Positions 25,621-33,591 of a stretch of DNA of 64,000 bases are shown here, piece by piece (position 1 is the first letter of the stretch; every line of letters begins with the position of its first letter). The DNA lies in NCBI RefSeq assembly GCF_916618955.1, contig NZ_OU745390.1, positions 1,798,001-1,862,000 of the forward strand, given 5' to 3'. The position numbers were made by a program, and so were the translations under genes. A model generated the notes under the pieces. That model searched no databases. It saw only the letters and a list, made by a program, of their open reading frames with translations, and was not told the DNA's origin. The DNA is from Pseudomonas sp. Marseille-Q3773 (lineage in GTDB: Bacteria > Pseudomonadota > Gammaproteobacteria > Pseudomonadales > Pseudomonadaceae).

Positions 25621-26241
25621 TCAGCCCCGCCCCGGGCAGGCGATGGGCAGCGCCGGTGGCATGCCGCCCCGGCTTTTCAGCACACGCCACTGCGCCGGGC
25701 GGGTGTCGACGGCAATGCGCAGCGCGGCGGGTGAAGGGTTGTGCGCTGCCTGTTGCGGCCGGCAGGCAAAGGCCAGTGCCTGGCCGGTTTCGGCGGCCAC
25801 CTGCAAGCGCCGCAGGGCGCGGTCATCGGCACGTTCCGGCCAGCACAGCACCGCCGCACAACTGCCGGAGCGCAGGCACTGTTCGGCCGCCCACAAGGCA
25901 TCGGCAGGTTCGGCGTCCACCTGCACCAGCCAGCGCAGGTCCACCCCGGCAGCCTGCCAGGCCGGGGCGTAAGGAATGAAGGGCGGAGCCACCAGCACCA
26001 CCCGGCCAGCATCAGCACTCAGGCGCGCCAGCGTTGGCCACAGCAATTGCAATTCGCCACAGCCGGGGCTGGCCAGCAACAGTTCGCTGAGGGCCGCTGC
26101 CGGCCAACCACCTTCCGGCAGGCGTCCGTCGAGGGCGGCATGGCCGGTGGGCTGCAGCCCCTGTGGCCGCGCCTGGGCCTGCCGGCCGCGCCATACCCGG
26201 CGCTGGTCGAGCAGCCGGTCGAGATCGACCACCGCGCCCAT
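25621..26241 (-). CDS. imuA: Translesion synthesis protein ImuA (RecA/SulA-like)
   Basis: A 206-residue RecA-fold-like protein that belongs to the SOS mutagenesis cassette. PEGGWPAAALSELLLASPGCGELQLL matches the ImuA opening, where the Walker A of RecA is degenerate; VVLVAPPFIPYAPAW and LWAAEQCLRSG also match. It has no intact GxxxxGKT, so it probably does not hydrolyse ATP as RecA does. Its start touches the lexA stop (overlap of 1 bp, TGATG), and imuB follows by 6 bp. It is needed for damage-induced mutagenesis with ImuB and DnaE2 in organisms where the cassette was studied. Confidence 0.92.
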   Translation of the reverse strand: MGAVVDLDRLLDQRRVWRGRQAQARPQGLQPTGHAALDGRLPEGGWPAAALSELLLASPGCGELQLLWPTLARLSADAGRVVLVAPPFIPYAPAWQAAGVDLRWLVQVDAEPADALWAAEQCLRSGSCAAVLCWPERADDRALRRLQVAAETGQALAFACRPQQAAHNPSPAALRIAVDTRPAQWRVLKSRGGMPPALPIACPGRG

Positions 26242-26849
26242 CAGTCACGCCTCAGCAAGCCGCAGAATACGCCTTCGATGAAGAACTCCTGTTCAGGCCG
26301 CACATCGATGGGCGCATAAGCCGGGTTGCGCGGCAACAGCCGGTAACCGCGGCCATGGCGCTGCAGGCGCTTGATGGTCACTTCACCGTCCAGGCGCGCG
26401 ACCACGATCTGCCCGTCGCGAGCATCGGCCTGCTGCAGGATGCCGACCAGGTCGCCGTCGAAGATGCCGTCGTCGATCATCGAGTCGCCACGCACCTTCA
26501 GCAGGTAGTCGGGGGTACGGCGGAACAGGCTGGGGTCGAGCAGCAACTGCTCGTGGATGTCGAGGTCCGGGCCGATGGGGGCGCCTGCCGCCACCTGGCC
26601 CAGCACCGGTACTTCGAGGATTTCCGGCCGGCGCAGCGGTTCGGCCAGGCGGATGCCGCGCGCCTGGTTCGGCGTGACATCGATGTAGCCGGCCTGGCAC
26701 AGGGCGGTGATGTGCTTGCGGGCGACGCTGCGCGAGGCAAAGCCGAAGCGCGTGGCGATATCGGCCAGGCTCGGTGGCTGGCCGTGGTCGGCGATGCGCT
26801 CGCGGATGAAGTCGAAGATCGCGCGGCGTTTGGGGGTCAGAGTATCCAT
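26241..26849 (-). CDS. lexA2: LexA repressor (LexA2 type, heading the imu operon)
   Basis: A 202-residue repressor. The winged HTH (residues 1-65) includes PPSLADIATRFGFASRSVARKH, which differs from the usual LexA recognition helix. The cleavage bond Ala88-Gly89 (VAAGAP), Ser123 (GDSMIDDGI) and Lys160 (EVTIKRL) of the self-cleaving peptidase domain are all present. RecA filaments would trigger cleavage and induce lexA2-imuA-imuB-dnaE2. ATG 26849 is chosen; an ATG three codons earlier (26858) lies inside the operator AGTAC-N4-GTGCT. No good ribosome site precedes either ATG, so a leaderless message is possible. Confidence 0.93.
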   Translation of the reverse strand: MDTLTPKRRAIFDFIRERIADHGQPPSLADIATRFGFASRSVARKHITALCQAGYIDVTPNQARGIRLAEPLRRPEILEVPVLGQVAAGAPIGPDLDIHEQLLLDPSLFRRTPDYLLKVRGDSMIDDGIFDGDLVGILQQADARDGQIVVARLDGEVTIKRLQRHGRGYRLLPRNPAYAPIDVRPEQEFFIEGVFCGLLRRD

Positions 26850-26851
26850 GG

Positions 26852-26865
26852 AGCACATTTGTACT
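26852..26865 (-). promoter_or_regulatory. LexA2 operator overlapping the promoter of its own operon
   Basis: On the minus strand AGTACAAATGTGCT matches exactly AGTAC-N4-GTGCT, the P. putida LexA2 box as I recall it. TGTTCA and TACAAA, 17 bases apart, form a candidate -35/-10 pair, with the -10 inside the box. Repressor binding would thus block RNA polymerase. The box ends only 3 bases before the chosen lexA2 ATG. Confidence 0.85.
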
Positions 26866-26949
26866 CTTTTCGGAGCACGCTGAACAGCCCCCTTCGTCGT
26901 CAGCTTTCGCTATCATGCCCAGGCGCGTGGTTTTTTATCTGGATATCCA

Positions 26950-27606
26950 ATGCTGACTGCCCTGCTGTTCGACCTCGACGGAACCCTCACCGACACCGAC
27001 ACCCTGCACCTGCAGGCGTTTCGCCAGCTGCTGCACGAGCACGACGGCCGCGAACTGAGCCAGGCACAGTTCGCGGCCCAGGTCAGCGGCCGCGCCAATG
27101 GCGAGCTGTTCGCCGAGCTGTTTGTCGGCGCCAGTGCCGAGCAATGCCGGGCACTGGCCGAGCGCAAGGAGGCGCTGTTCCGCGACCTGTCGCCCAGCCT
27201 GGAGCCGATGCCCGGCCTGCTGCGCCTGCTGGAACATGCCCGCGCGCATGCGCTGGGACTGTGCGTGGTGACCAACGCACCGCGGCTCAATGCCGAACAC
27301 ATGCTGGGCGCCATGGGCCTGGGCCGGCATTTCGAGCACGTGCTGGTGGCCGAGGAACTGGCGCGGCCCAAGCCCGACCCGCTGCCCTACCTGACCGGGC
27401 TGCAGCGCTTGGGGGCCGAGGCCGGGCAGGCCCTGGCCTTCGAGGACTCGCTGCCAGGGGTGGCGGCGGCGAGTGGTGCAGGGATCTTCACCGTAGGCGT
27501 GGCCACGACCCAGACGCCAGAGCGGTTGCTGGCAGCGGGGGCCGGGTTGGTCATTGACGACTTCAACGACCCGGCGTTGTGGGCGTTGATCAAGGCCAGG
27601 CAATGA
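26950..27606 (+). CDS. HAD-superfamily phosphatase/phosphomutase
   Basis: A 218-residue HAD hydrolase of the subclass with a helical cap. Motif I is LLFDLDGTLTDTD (nucleophile and acid Asp), motif II is VVTNAPR (Thr), motif III Lys is in ARPKPDP, and motif IV is FEDSLPGVAAASGAG. It resembles beta-phosphoglucomutase and phosphoglycolate phosphatase relatives, so the substrate is probably a sugar phosphate. It is divergent from lexA2 across 100 bp. The LysR-type gene begins 16 bp after its stop, so the two may share a transcript. Confidence 0.88.
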   Translation: MLTALLFDLDGTLTDTDTLHLQAFRQLLHEHDGRELSQAQFAAQVSGRANGELFAELFVGASAEQCRALAERKEALFRDLSPSLEPMPGLLRLLEHARAHALGLCVVTNAPRLNAEHMLGAMGLGRHFEHVLVAEELARPKPDPLPYLTGLQRLGAEAGQALAFEDSLPGVAAASGAGIFTVGVATTQTPERLLAAGAGLVIDDFNDPALWALIKARQ

Positions 27607-27622
27607 CCTGACGCGGTCACTC

Positions 27623-28534
27623 ATGCTCATCGACGAAGAACTGACCCTCAAGAAGCTGGAAACCTTCCTCGCCTTCATGCGCACCGGCAACCTTGGCCGC
27701 GCCGCGGCCGAGCTGGCGACCAGCGCCGTCAGCGTGCACCGCGCCATCCATTCGCTGGAAAGCGCGCTGCGCTGCCCGCTGTTCAAGCACGAAGGTCGCC
27801 AGTTGATCCCGCTGGAAAGCGCCTATGTACTGGAAAAGAAAGCCCGCCAGTTGATCCAGGACGCCGAGCAGATGGTGCGCCAGACGCGTGAGGCTGCCGG
27901 TTTCTATGCCGAGCGCTTCCGCCTGGGGGCACTCTACTCGCTGACGGTGAAAACCGTGCCCAAGCTGGTCATGGGCCTGAAGCTGCGCCGCAGCGAACTC
28001 AATATCGACCTGACCCTGGGCTCCAACGTCGACCTGCTGCAACGCCTGAAGAACCATGAGTTGGAGGCCATTCTCGTTTCGCTCGACGAAAGCGTCACCG
28101 ACCCGGCCTGCGCACAGTTGCCGCTGTTTTCAGACGACATCTTCCTCGCCGTCCCCACCGACTCGCCTTTCGCCGGGCAGGCCGAGGTGGACCTGGCCGA
28201 CCTGGCCGACTCCACCTTCATCACCCTGACCCAAGGCTTCGCCACCCACCGCGATGGCGCACGGGTGTTCCAGCAGGCCGGCTTCGAGCCCAAGGTGGCC
28301 ATGCAGGTGAACGACATCTTCACCCTGCTGAGCATGGTCAGCTCGGGCGTGGGCTTTGCCCTGCTGCCCGGACGCATTGCGGCGGTGTACGAAAACCGGG
28401 TCAGGTTGATCGCCCTGAAGCCGCAGTATCGCGTGCAGCAGCATATCGGTGTGGTGTTTCTGAAGGCGCGCGAGCGCGAGCCGAACCTGCTGGCGCTGTT
28501 GGCGGAATGCCGGATGTACAGCCTGGAGCGTTGA
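27623..28534 (+). CDS. LysR-type regulator, MdcR-like
   Basis: A 303-residue LysR regulator. The start IDEELTLKKLETFLAFMRTGN, RCPLFKHEGRQLIPLE, LGALYSLTVKTVPKLVMGLKLRR and VNDIFTLLSMVSSGVGFALLPGR closely follow the malonate-decarboxylase regulator MdcR as I remember it. No mdc genes are in the window; its neighbours are a HAD phosphatase and a convergent IclR gene. It may thus control malonate genes elsewhere, or a different target. The similarity call is from memory and was not tested by alignment. Confidence 0.85.
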   Translation: MLIDEELTLKKLETFLAFMRTGNLGRAAAELATSAVSVHRAIHSLESALRCPLFKHEGRQLIPLESAYVLEKKARQLIQDAEQMVRQTREAAGFYAERFRLGALYSLTVKTVPKLVMGLKLRRSELNIDLTLGSNVDLLQRLKNHELEAILVSLDESVTDPACAQLPLFSDDIFLAVPTDSPFAGQAEVDLADLADSTFITLTQGFATHRDGARVFQQAGFEPKVAMQVNDIFTLLSMVSSGVGFALLPGRIAAVYENRVRLIALKPQYRVQQHIGVVFLKAREREPNLLALLAECRMYSLER

Positions 28535-28541
28535 CCCGGCT

Positions 28542-29315
28542 TCAAACCGCCAAGGCCCGCTGCACTTCGCCCACCGTTGTCGCCAGGCTGCCCAGATGCA
28601 GGCTCGACACCCGCTCCACCGGTGCCTGGTCCAATGGCCAGTGCAAGGCGATGCTGCCGGCCAGGCGCCCTTCGGCATGCACCGGCAAGGCAATCGCACG
28701 GATCAGGAACGGCAAGCGCACCGGGTATTCCCAGTGCCCTTCGGTTCGTTGGCCAAACCCTTTGTTCGCCTCTTCCTCAATATCCCGCAGCAGCGCCTCG
28801 TCGCCTAGCCGCTCGTGGGCCGCCAGGCGCTGTACTTCAGCCTCTGCCAACTCGCCCAGGCATGCCCGGCCCATCGCCGAGTGAAACAGGCTGGCATGGT
28901 GGCCGACGATCTGGCAGGTGTGCGGGTAGCGCTTGCGCAATACCTGGGGAACAGCACTCTCCATCACTTCCAGGCGCTCACCGTCGAAGCACGACAGGTC
29001 GGCGACCAGCCCGGTGCGCTCGCTCAGCTCCAGCAGCATGGGCGCGGCGCTTTCCACCAGGCGCCGCTTGAAGCGCAACTGGCGGTCGCCGAACAGGCGC
29101 CGGGCGCTCAGGCGGTAACGCCGGTCGCTGAGGCCACGGTAGACCCAGCCCTGCTCCTGCAGGGTGGCCAGCATGCGCGATACCGTGGCCTTGGGCAGCG
29201 CCGTCAGGTAGTGCAGTTCTTCCAGGCCCAGTGCCTGGTGTTCGCCCAGCAGGTCGACGATGGCCAGCGCCCTTTCCACCGAACGCACACCGCCCGTATC
29301 TGCCGTGATTCCCAT
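28542..29315 (-). CDS. IclR-family transcription regulator
   Basis: A 257-residue regulator: N-terminal winged HTH (VRSVERALAIVDLLGEHQALGLEELHYLTALPKATVSRML, residues 10-49) and a C-terminal GAF-like effector domain (about 75-250, with QIVGHHASLFHSAMGRACL). IclR proteins usually control nearby catabolic genes in response to a small aromatic or organic acid. Downstream on the same strand order is nothing; upstream lies the amidase-transporter-amidohydrolase operon, the likely target. AGGGAGG precedes the ATG. It converges with the MdcR-like gene, leaving 7 bp between stops. Confidence 0.9.
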   Translation of the reverse strand: MGITADTGGVRSVERALAIVDLLGEHQALGLEELHYLTALPKATVSRMLATLQEQGWVYRGLSDRRYRLSARRLFGDRQLRFKRRLVESAAPMLLELSERTGLVADLSCFDGERLEVMESAVPQVLRKRYPHTCQIVGHHASLFHSAMGRACLGELAEAEVQRLAAHERLGDEALLRDIEEEANKGFGQRTEGHWEYPVRLPFLIRAIALPVHAEGRLAGSIALHWPLDQAPVERVSSLHLGSLATTVGEVQRALAV

Positions 29316-29380
29316 TGGAATGACCTCCCTGTAGCTGGATGCTCAGGATAGCCAGCAAGATCCGCGCCTGCGCAGCGGTT

Positions 29381-30835
29381 TCATGGCATTTGCAGGCGCT
29401 GAGGTGGGCGTCGCTCGACCCAGCGGGTGAGCTGTTCGTGGGCGTAGGCCAGCTGCAGCAGCGCATGGTCGGCCTGGGCCGGGCCGATGATCTGCAGGCC
29501 CATGGGCAGCCCGGCGGCATTGAAACCGACCGGCACGCTGATGCTCGGCAAACCGGCCAGGGTTGGCCCGATCACCACTTCCATCCAGCGGTGATAGGTG
29601 TCCATCGCCCGCCCGCCGACCAGCGTCGGCCACCGCTGCCGTGCATCGAAAGGGAACACCTGGGCCGTTGGCAACAGCAGGAAATCGTAACGCTCGAACA
29701 GCTTGGCCAGCGCGCGGTACCAGGCGCTGCGGTCCAGCGAAGCCTGGTACAGCGCCGCTGCGCTCAGCTGCAGGCCGCCCTCCACTTCCCACTGCGCCTC
29801 GGGCTTGAGCAGGGCGCGCGTGGCCGGGTCGGCATAGGCCGCCGCCAGGTTGCCGTGCACCAGGAAGTGGCGATGGGTCAGCCAGCATTGCCACAATTGC
29901 GCCAGGTCGAACGCCGGCTGGCAGGCTTCGACCCGGCACCCCAGTTCAGTGAAGTCCGCCAGTGCCGCTTCACACAGGTTCAGCACCCCGGCGTCCATCG
30001 CCAGGTAGCCCTCGTAGTCGCCCAGCCAGCCGAGCCGCACACCACGAAAATCACGCTGCAAGCCCGCAGCAAAATCATACCGACCCTGGCTCAGCGACAA
30101 TGGCGCGCGCGCGTCAAAGCCTGCCTGCACCGACAACAGCCGGGCCACATCCACCACGCTACGCCCCATCGGCCCCTCGGTGGCCAGCTGCTGCAGGAAC
30201 AGTTCCGGCGCCGGTCCATGGGGCACCCGGCCTTGCGACGGGCGCAGGCCATACACGTTGTTGAACGCCGCCGGGTTGCGCAGCGAGCCCATCATGTCAC
30301 TGCCGTCGGCGACCGGCAGCAGGCGCATGGCCAGCGCCGCTGCCGCACCGCCGCTGCTGCCACCGGCCACCAGGGCCGGGTCGTAGGCGTTGGTGGTGGT
30401 GCCGAACAGGCGGTTGTAGGTCTGCGAGCCGAGGCCGAACTCGGGCACGTTGCTCTTGCCGACAATCAGCGCGCCGCTGGCCCGTACCCGCGCCACGCTG
30501 ATCGCGTCCTGCCCGGGCACCTGCTCGGCAAACAGCGGCGAGCCCAGCGTGGTGCGCAGCCCCGCAGTGGCGGCCAGGTCCTTGATCGCCTGGGGCATGC
30601 CATGCATCCAGCCGCGCGAATGGCCAGCGGCCAGCTCGCGATCACGCTCGTCGGCCTCGGCCAGCAGCACCTCGGCCGGGCGCAGCGACACCAGCGCATT
30701 GACCTGCGGGTTGAAACGTTCGATATGCACCAGGTAGGCCTGCATCACCTCCCGGCACGACACCTGGCGAGCATGGATGGCCTGGGACAGTGCCTCGGCG
30801 TCAAGGGCAACGATTGGGTCGATGGCAAGCGGCAT
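29381..30835 (-). CDS. Amidase (amidase-signature family)
   Basis: A 484-residue amidase-signature enzyme that hydrolyses a C-N amide bond in the cytoplasm. The Ser-cisSer-Lys triad is visible: Lys in MPQAIKDLAATAG, and the two Ser in the GGSSGGAAAALA signature, with DGSDMMGSLRNPAAFNNVYGLRPS after it. ATG 30835 is chosen because it overlaps the transporter stop (TGATG) and begins the family; the frame also runs on to 30898. With the transporter and the M20 amidohydrolase it forms a probable operon for uptake and hydrolysis of an N-acyl or amide compound. Confidence 0.9.
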   Translation of the reverse strand: MPLAIDPIVALDAEALSQAIHARQVSCREVMQAYLVHIERFNPQVNALVSLRPAEVLLAEADERDRELAAGHSRGWMHGMPQAIKDLAATAGLRTTLGSPLFAEQVPGQDAISVARVRASGALIVGKSNVPEFGLGSQTYNRLFGTTTNAYDPALVAGGSSGGAAAALAMRLLPVADGSDMMGSLRNPAAFNNVYGLRPSQGRVPHGPAPELFLQQLATEGPMGRSVVDVARLLSVQAGFDARAPLSLSQGRYDFAAGLQRDFRGVRLGWLGDYEGYLAMDAGVLNLCEAALADFTELGCRVEACQPAFDLAQLWQCWLTHRHFLVHGNLAAAYADPATRALLKPEAQWEVEGGLQLSAAALYQASLDRSAWYRALAKLFERYDFLLLPTAQVFPFDARQRWPTLVGGRAMDTYHRWMEVVIGPTLAGLPSISVPVGFNAAGLPMGLQIIGPAQADHALLQLAYAHEQLTRWVERRPPQRLQMP

Positions 30836-32145
30836 CACGGTTTCACTCCCAGGTTCAAGGCAGCAGGTTTGAGCGTGCGTGGCGCTTCCTTCAGGCAATA
30901 GGTGCCCAGCAGTGTCAGCAGGCAGGCAAACAAAACGTAGAAGGCGGGCGCCACTGGCGTGCCGAGCGCCTTGCTCAACCAGGTGACGATCAATGGGGCA
31001 AAGCCGCCAAACACCATCACCGCCACGTTATAGGCCACCGACACACCGGTGGAACGCACCTCGACCGGGAACTGCTCGGCCAGCGCCGTGGGCGCCGGGC
31101 CGAAGAAACCACCGATGGCGGTACACAGCAGCAATTGCATCACCAGCAAACGTTCCAGCGACGGTGCCGCGGCCACCCACACATACAATGGGTAGACCAT
31201 GACGAAGAATGCCAGGGTAAAGGCCATCAGCACCGGCCGCCGCCCCAGCCGGTCCGACAACGCCCCGGACAGCGGAATCACCACGGTCATCAGCCCCACG
31301 GCGAGCATCTGCACCAGCAGCACCTGGTCCAGCGGCAGCCCGAGGCTCTTGTAGGCGAAGGTCGGCATGTTCACCAGCACCACGTAGAACGACACCGTCG
31401 CGCCACAGGCCAGGCCCATCGACACCAGCAGGCTGCGTCGGTGTTCGCGCAGCACCTGCCACAGGCTGGGCGACTGGCCCTTGGCCTGGCGGCGCGCCAC
31501 GACGAACTCCTCGGGCTCCGCCATGTGCTTGCGGATCCACAGCCCCACCGGGCCGATCAGCAGGCCGAGCACGAACGGGATACGCCAGCCCCAGCTGTCC
31601 AGTGCCTGCGGCGTGCACAGGTGGGTGACCAGGGCCACCATCGCCGCGCCGGAAAACACCGCCAGGCACTGCCCCACCAACTGCCACGAGCCATACAGGC
31701 CCTTGCGGTGGGCCGGCGCGCTCTCCACCAGGAATGCCGTGGCACTGGCGTACTCGCCGCCGGTGGCGAAGCCCTGCAGCATGCGCGCCACCACGATCAG
31801 CATTGGCGCAGCCATGCCGATGGCCAGGTAGTCCGGGGCAAAGGCAATCATCGCGATCGACACCGTCATCAACCGGATGATCATCTGCATGGCCGCCTTG
31901 CGGCCCTTGCGGTCGGCGTACATGCCCAGCAGCACGCCACCCACCGGGCGCATGAAGAAGCCGACGCCGAAGGTGGCCAGGGCCATCAGCAGCGATGCGT
32001 ATTCGTCGTCGGAGGGGAAGAACTGGCGGGCGATGATGCTGGCGAGAAAGCCGTACACGATAAAGTCATACCACTCCAGGGCATTGCCGATGACGGCGGC
32101 GACCACTTGCCGGGTACGCGATACGCCGATGTTCGAAGTCTGCAT
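30835..32145 (-). CDS. MFS transporter, metabolite:H+ symporter (MHS) type
   Basis: A 436-residue 12-helix inner-membrane transporter. VVAAVIGNALEWYDFIVYGFLAS in TM1 and GVLLGMYADRKGRKAAM in loop 2-3 are MHS-family marks (relatives of citrate, alpha-ketoglutarate and shikimate symporters). The substrate is probably an organic acid or amide handled by the flanking amidohydrolase and amidase. ATG 32145 (MQTSNIG) has GGAG upstream. It overlaps the amidase start by one base and follows the M20 gene by 80 bp. Confidence 0.9.
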   Translation of the reverse strand: MQTSNIGVSRTRQVVAAVIGNALEWYDFIVYGFLASIIARQFFPSDDEYASLLMALATFGVGFFMRPVGGVLLGMYADRKGRKAAMQMIIRLMTVSIAMIAFAPDYLAIGMAAPMLIVVARMLQGFATGGEYASATAFLVESAPAHRKGLYGSWQLVGQCLAVFSGAAMVALVTHLCTPQALDSWGWRIPFVLGLLIGPVGLWIRKHMAEPEEFVVARRQAKGQSPSLWQVLREHRRSLLVSMGLACGATVSFYVVLVNMPTFAYKSLGLPLDQVLLVQMLAVGLMTVVIPLSGALSDRLGRRPVLMAFTLAFFVMVYPLYVWVAAAPSLERLLVMQLLLCTAIGGFFGPAPTALAEQFPVEVRSTGVSVAYNVAVMVFGGFAPLIVTWLSKALGTPVAPAFYVLFACLLTLLGTYCLKEAPRTLKPAALNLGVKP

Positions 32146-32225
32146 AGGAAACACTCCACACAAGGATTGGGTGATCGCCCGGCGCAGGCGCGGCCGGGTT
32201 CCAGCGGCAGTCTCAAAAGCAACGC

Positions 32226-33401
32226 TCAGGCGGGCGCGAGCCAGCGCTCTGCCAGCGCGCCCCAGTAGGCGGCACCGGTCAGCAGGATGTCGTCGTTGAA
32301 GTCATAGGCCGGGTTGTGCACCATCGGCCGCGCTACGCCATTGCCGATGAACAGGTAGGCGCCCGGGCAGCGTTGCAGCATCCAGGCGAAGTCTTCACTG
32401 CCCATCAGCTTGCGGGTGTTGCCATCCACGGCCTCGGCACCCAGCAACTCCACCCCGACCTGGGTGGCAAAGGCATTTTCCGCAGCATGGTTGACCAGCA
32501 CCGGGTAGGCCGGGCGGTGTTCGATGGTGGCGCGGCAGCCAAAGCTCTCGGCCTGGCGGACGATAATGGCCTGCACCCGCTCCAGGGTCTGCGCCCGTAC
32601 CTCGGCGTTCAGCGCGCGCAGGCTCAGGCGCAGCAGCGCCTGTTGCGGGATCACGTTGGCCGCTTCGCCGGCCTGCAAGGCGCCGACGGTAACCACGGCC
32701 GCCTCCTGCGCATCGATATTGCGCGCCACCACGGTTTGCAGTGCCATTACCACACTGGCCGCCGCCACCAGCGGGTCGACGGTCAGGTGCGGCATCGAGC
32801 CATGGCCACCAACCCCGTCCAAGGTCACCGTGAGCAGGTCTTGCGAGGCCATCATCGGCCCTTCGCGAAAACCCAGGTGCCCGGCTGGCAGCCCGGGCAT
32901 GTTGTGCATGCCGAACAGTGCATCGCAAGGGAAGCGCTCCAGCAAACCATCGGCCAGCATCGCCTCGGCGCCGCCCTGGCCCTCCTCGGCCGGCTGGAAG
33001 ATCAGCGTCAGCGTGCCGTCGAACTGCCGGGTCGCCGCCAGGTAGCGCGCGGCGCCCAGCAGCATGGTGGTATGCCCGTCATGGCCGCAGGCATGCATGC
33101 AGCCCTGGTGCTGGCTGCTGTAGACGGCGCCGCTGGCCTCGTCGATGGGCAGCGCGTCCATGTCGGCGCGCAGGCCCAGGCGGCGGGGGCTGCTGCCATG
33201 GCGCAGCACGCCGACCACGCCGGTCTTGCCGATGCCGGTGTGCACCTCATAACCCCAGGCCTCGAGCAACCGGGCGACCAGCGCCGCGGTGCGGTTTTCT
33301 TCGAAGCCCAGTTCCGGGTGGGCGTGGATATCGTGACGGATTGCCTGAAGGTCGCTGGCCACATCGTTCAGCCAGGCCAGGATGTGCTGATGTCGGGACA
33401 T
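32226..33401 (-). CDS. M20 family amidohydrolase (hippurate/N-acyl amino acid hydrolase type)
   Basis: A 391-residue zinc/manganese peptidase of subfamily M20D. HAHPELGFEENRTAA, ADMDALPI, HACGHDGHT (metal ligands), QPAEEGQGGA with the catalytic Glu and GGHGSMPH fit hippurate hydrolase and N-acetyl-aminoacylase. It cleaves an amide bond of an N-acylated or aromatic-acyl amino acid. AAGGAGA precedes the ATG. As first gene of the block it faces the palindrome GGTTCC-N7-GGAACC at 33523-33541, which could be its operator. Confidence 0.9.
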   Translation of the reverse strand: MSRHQHILAWLNDVASDLQAIRHDIHAHPELGFEENRTAALVARLLEAWGYEVHTGIGKTGVVGVLRHGSSPRRLGLRADMDALPIDEASGAVYSSQHQGCMHACGHDGHTTMLLGAARYLAATRQFDGTLTLIFQPAEEGQGGAEAMLADGLLERFPCDALFGMHNMPGLPAGHLGFREGPMMASQDLLTVTLDGVGGHGSMPHLTVDPLVAAASVVMALQTVVARNIDAQEAAVVTVGALQAGEAANVIPQQALLRLSLRALNAEVRAQTLERVQAIIVRQAESFGCRATIEHRPAYPVLVNHAAENAFATQVGVELLGAEAVDGNTRKLMGSEDFAWMLQRCPGAYLFIGNGVARPMVHNPAYDFNDDILLTGAAYWGALAERWLAPA

Positions 33402-33522
33402 GTAGAGTCTCCTTGCGCGGGTGGTTTCCCGTTCTTGTTGTTCGCCTTGGGGTCACGACGGTCGAGGCAGGTCGTGCTGGACGACAGGTTTGCGCGAGTG
33501 AGGCGGGAGCACAATTGAATGT

Positions 33523-33541
33523 GGTTCCACGCTGCGGAACC
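33523..33541. promoter_or_regulatory. Candidate regulator-binding palindrome GGTTCC-N7-GGAACC
   Basis: A perfect 6-bp inverted repeat with a 7-base spacer lies in the 190-base gap between the divergent M20 amidohydrolase and UvrA-like genes, 122 bases before the M20 ATG. Its size and symmetry suit an IclR-family operator, and an IclR gene closes the gene set downstream. Otherwise nothing was recognised in this gap. Confidence 0.4.
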
Positions 33542-33591
33542 GATTGGGAAACTGTTACCGTGAGCGCTCCCAACCGCCGAGGACTGCCCCG

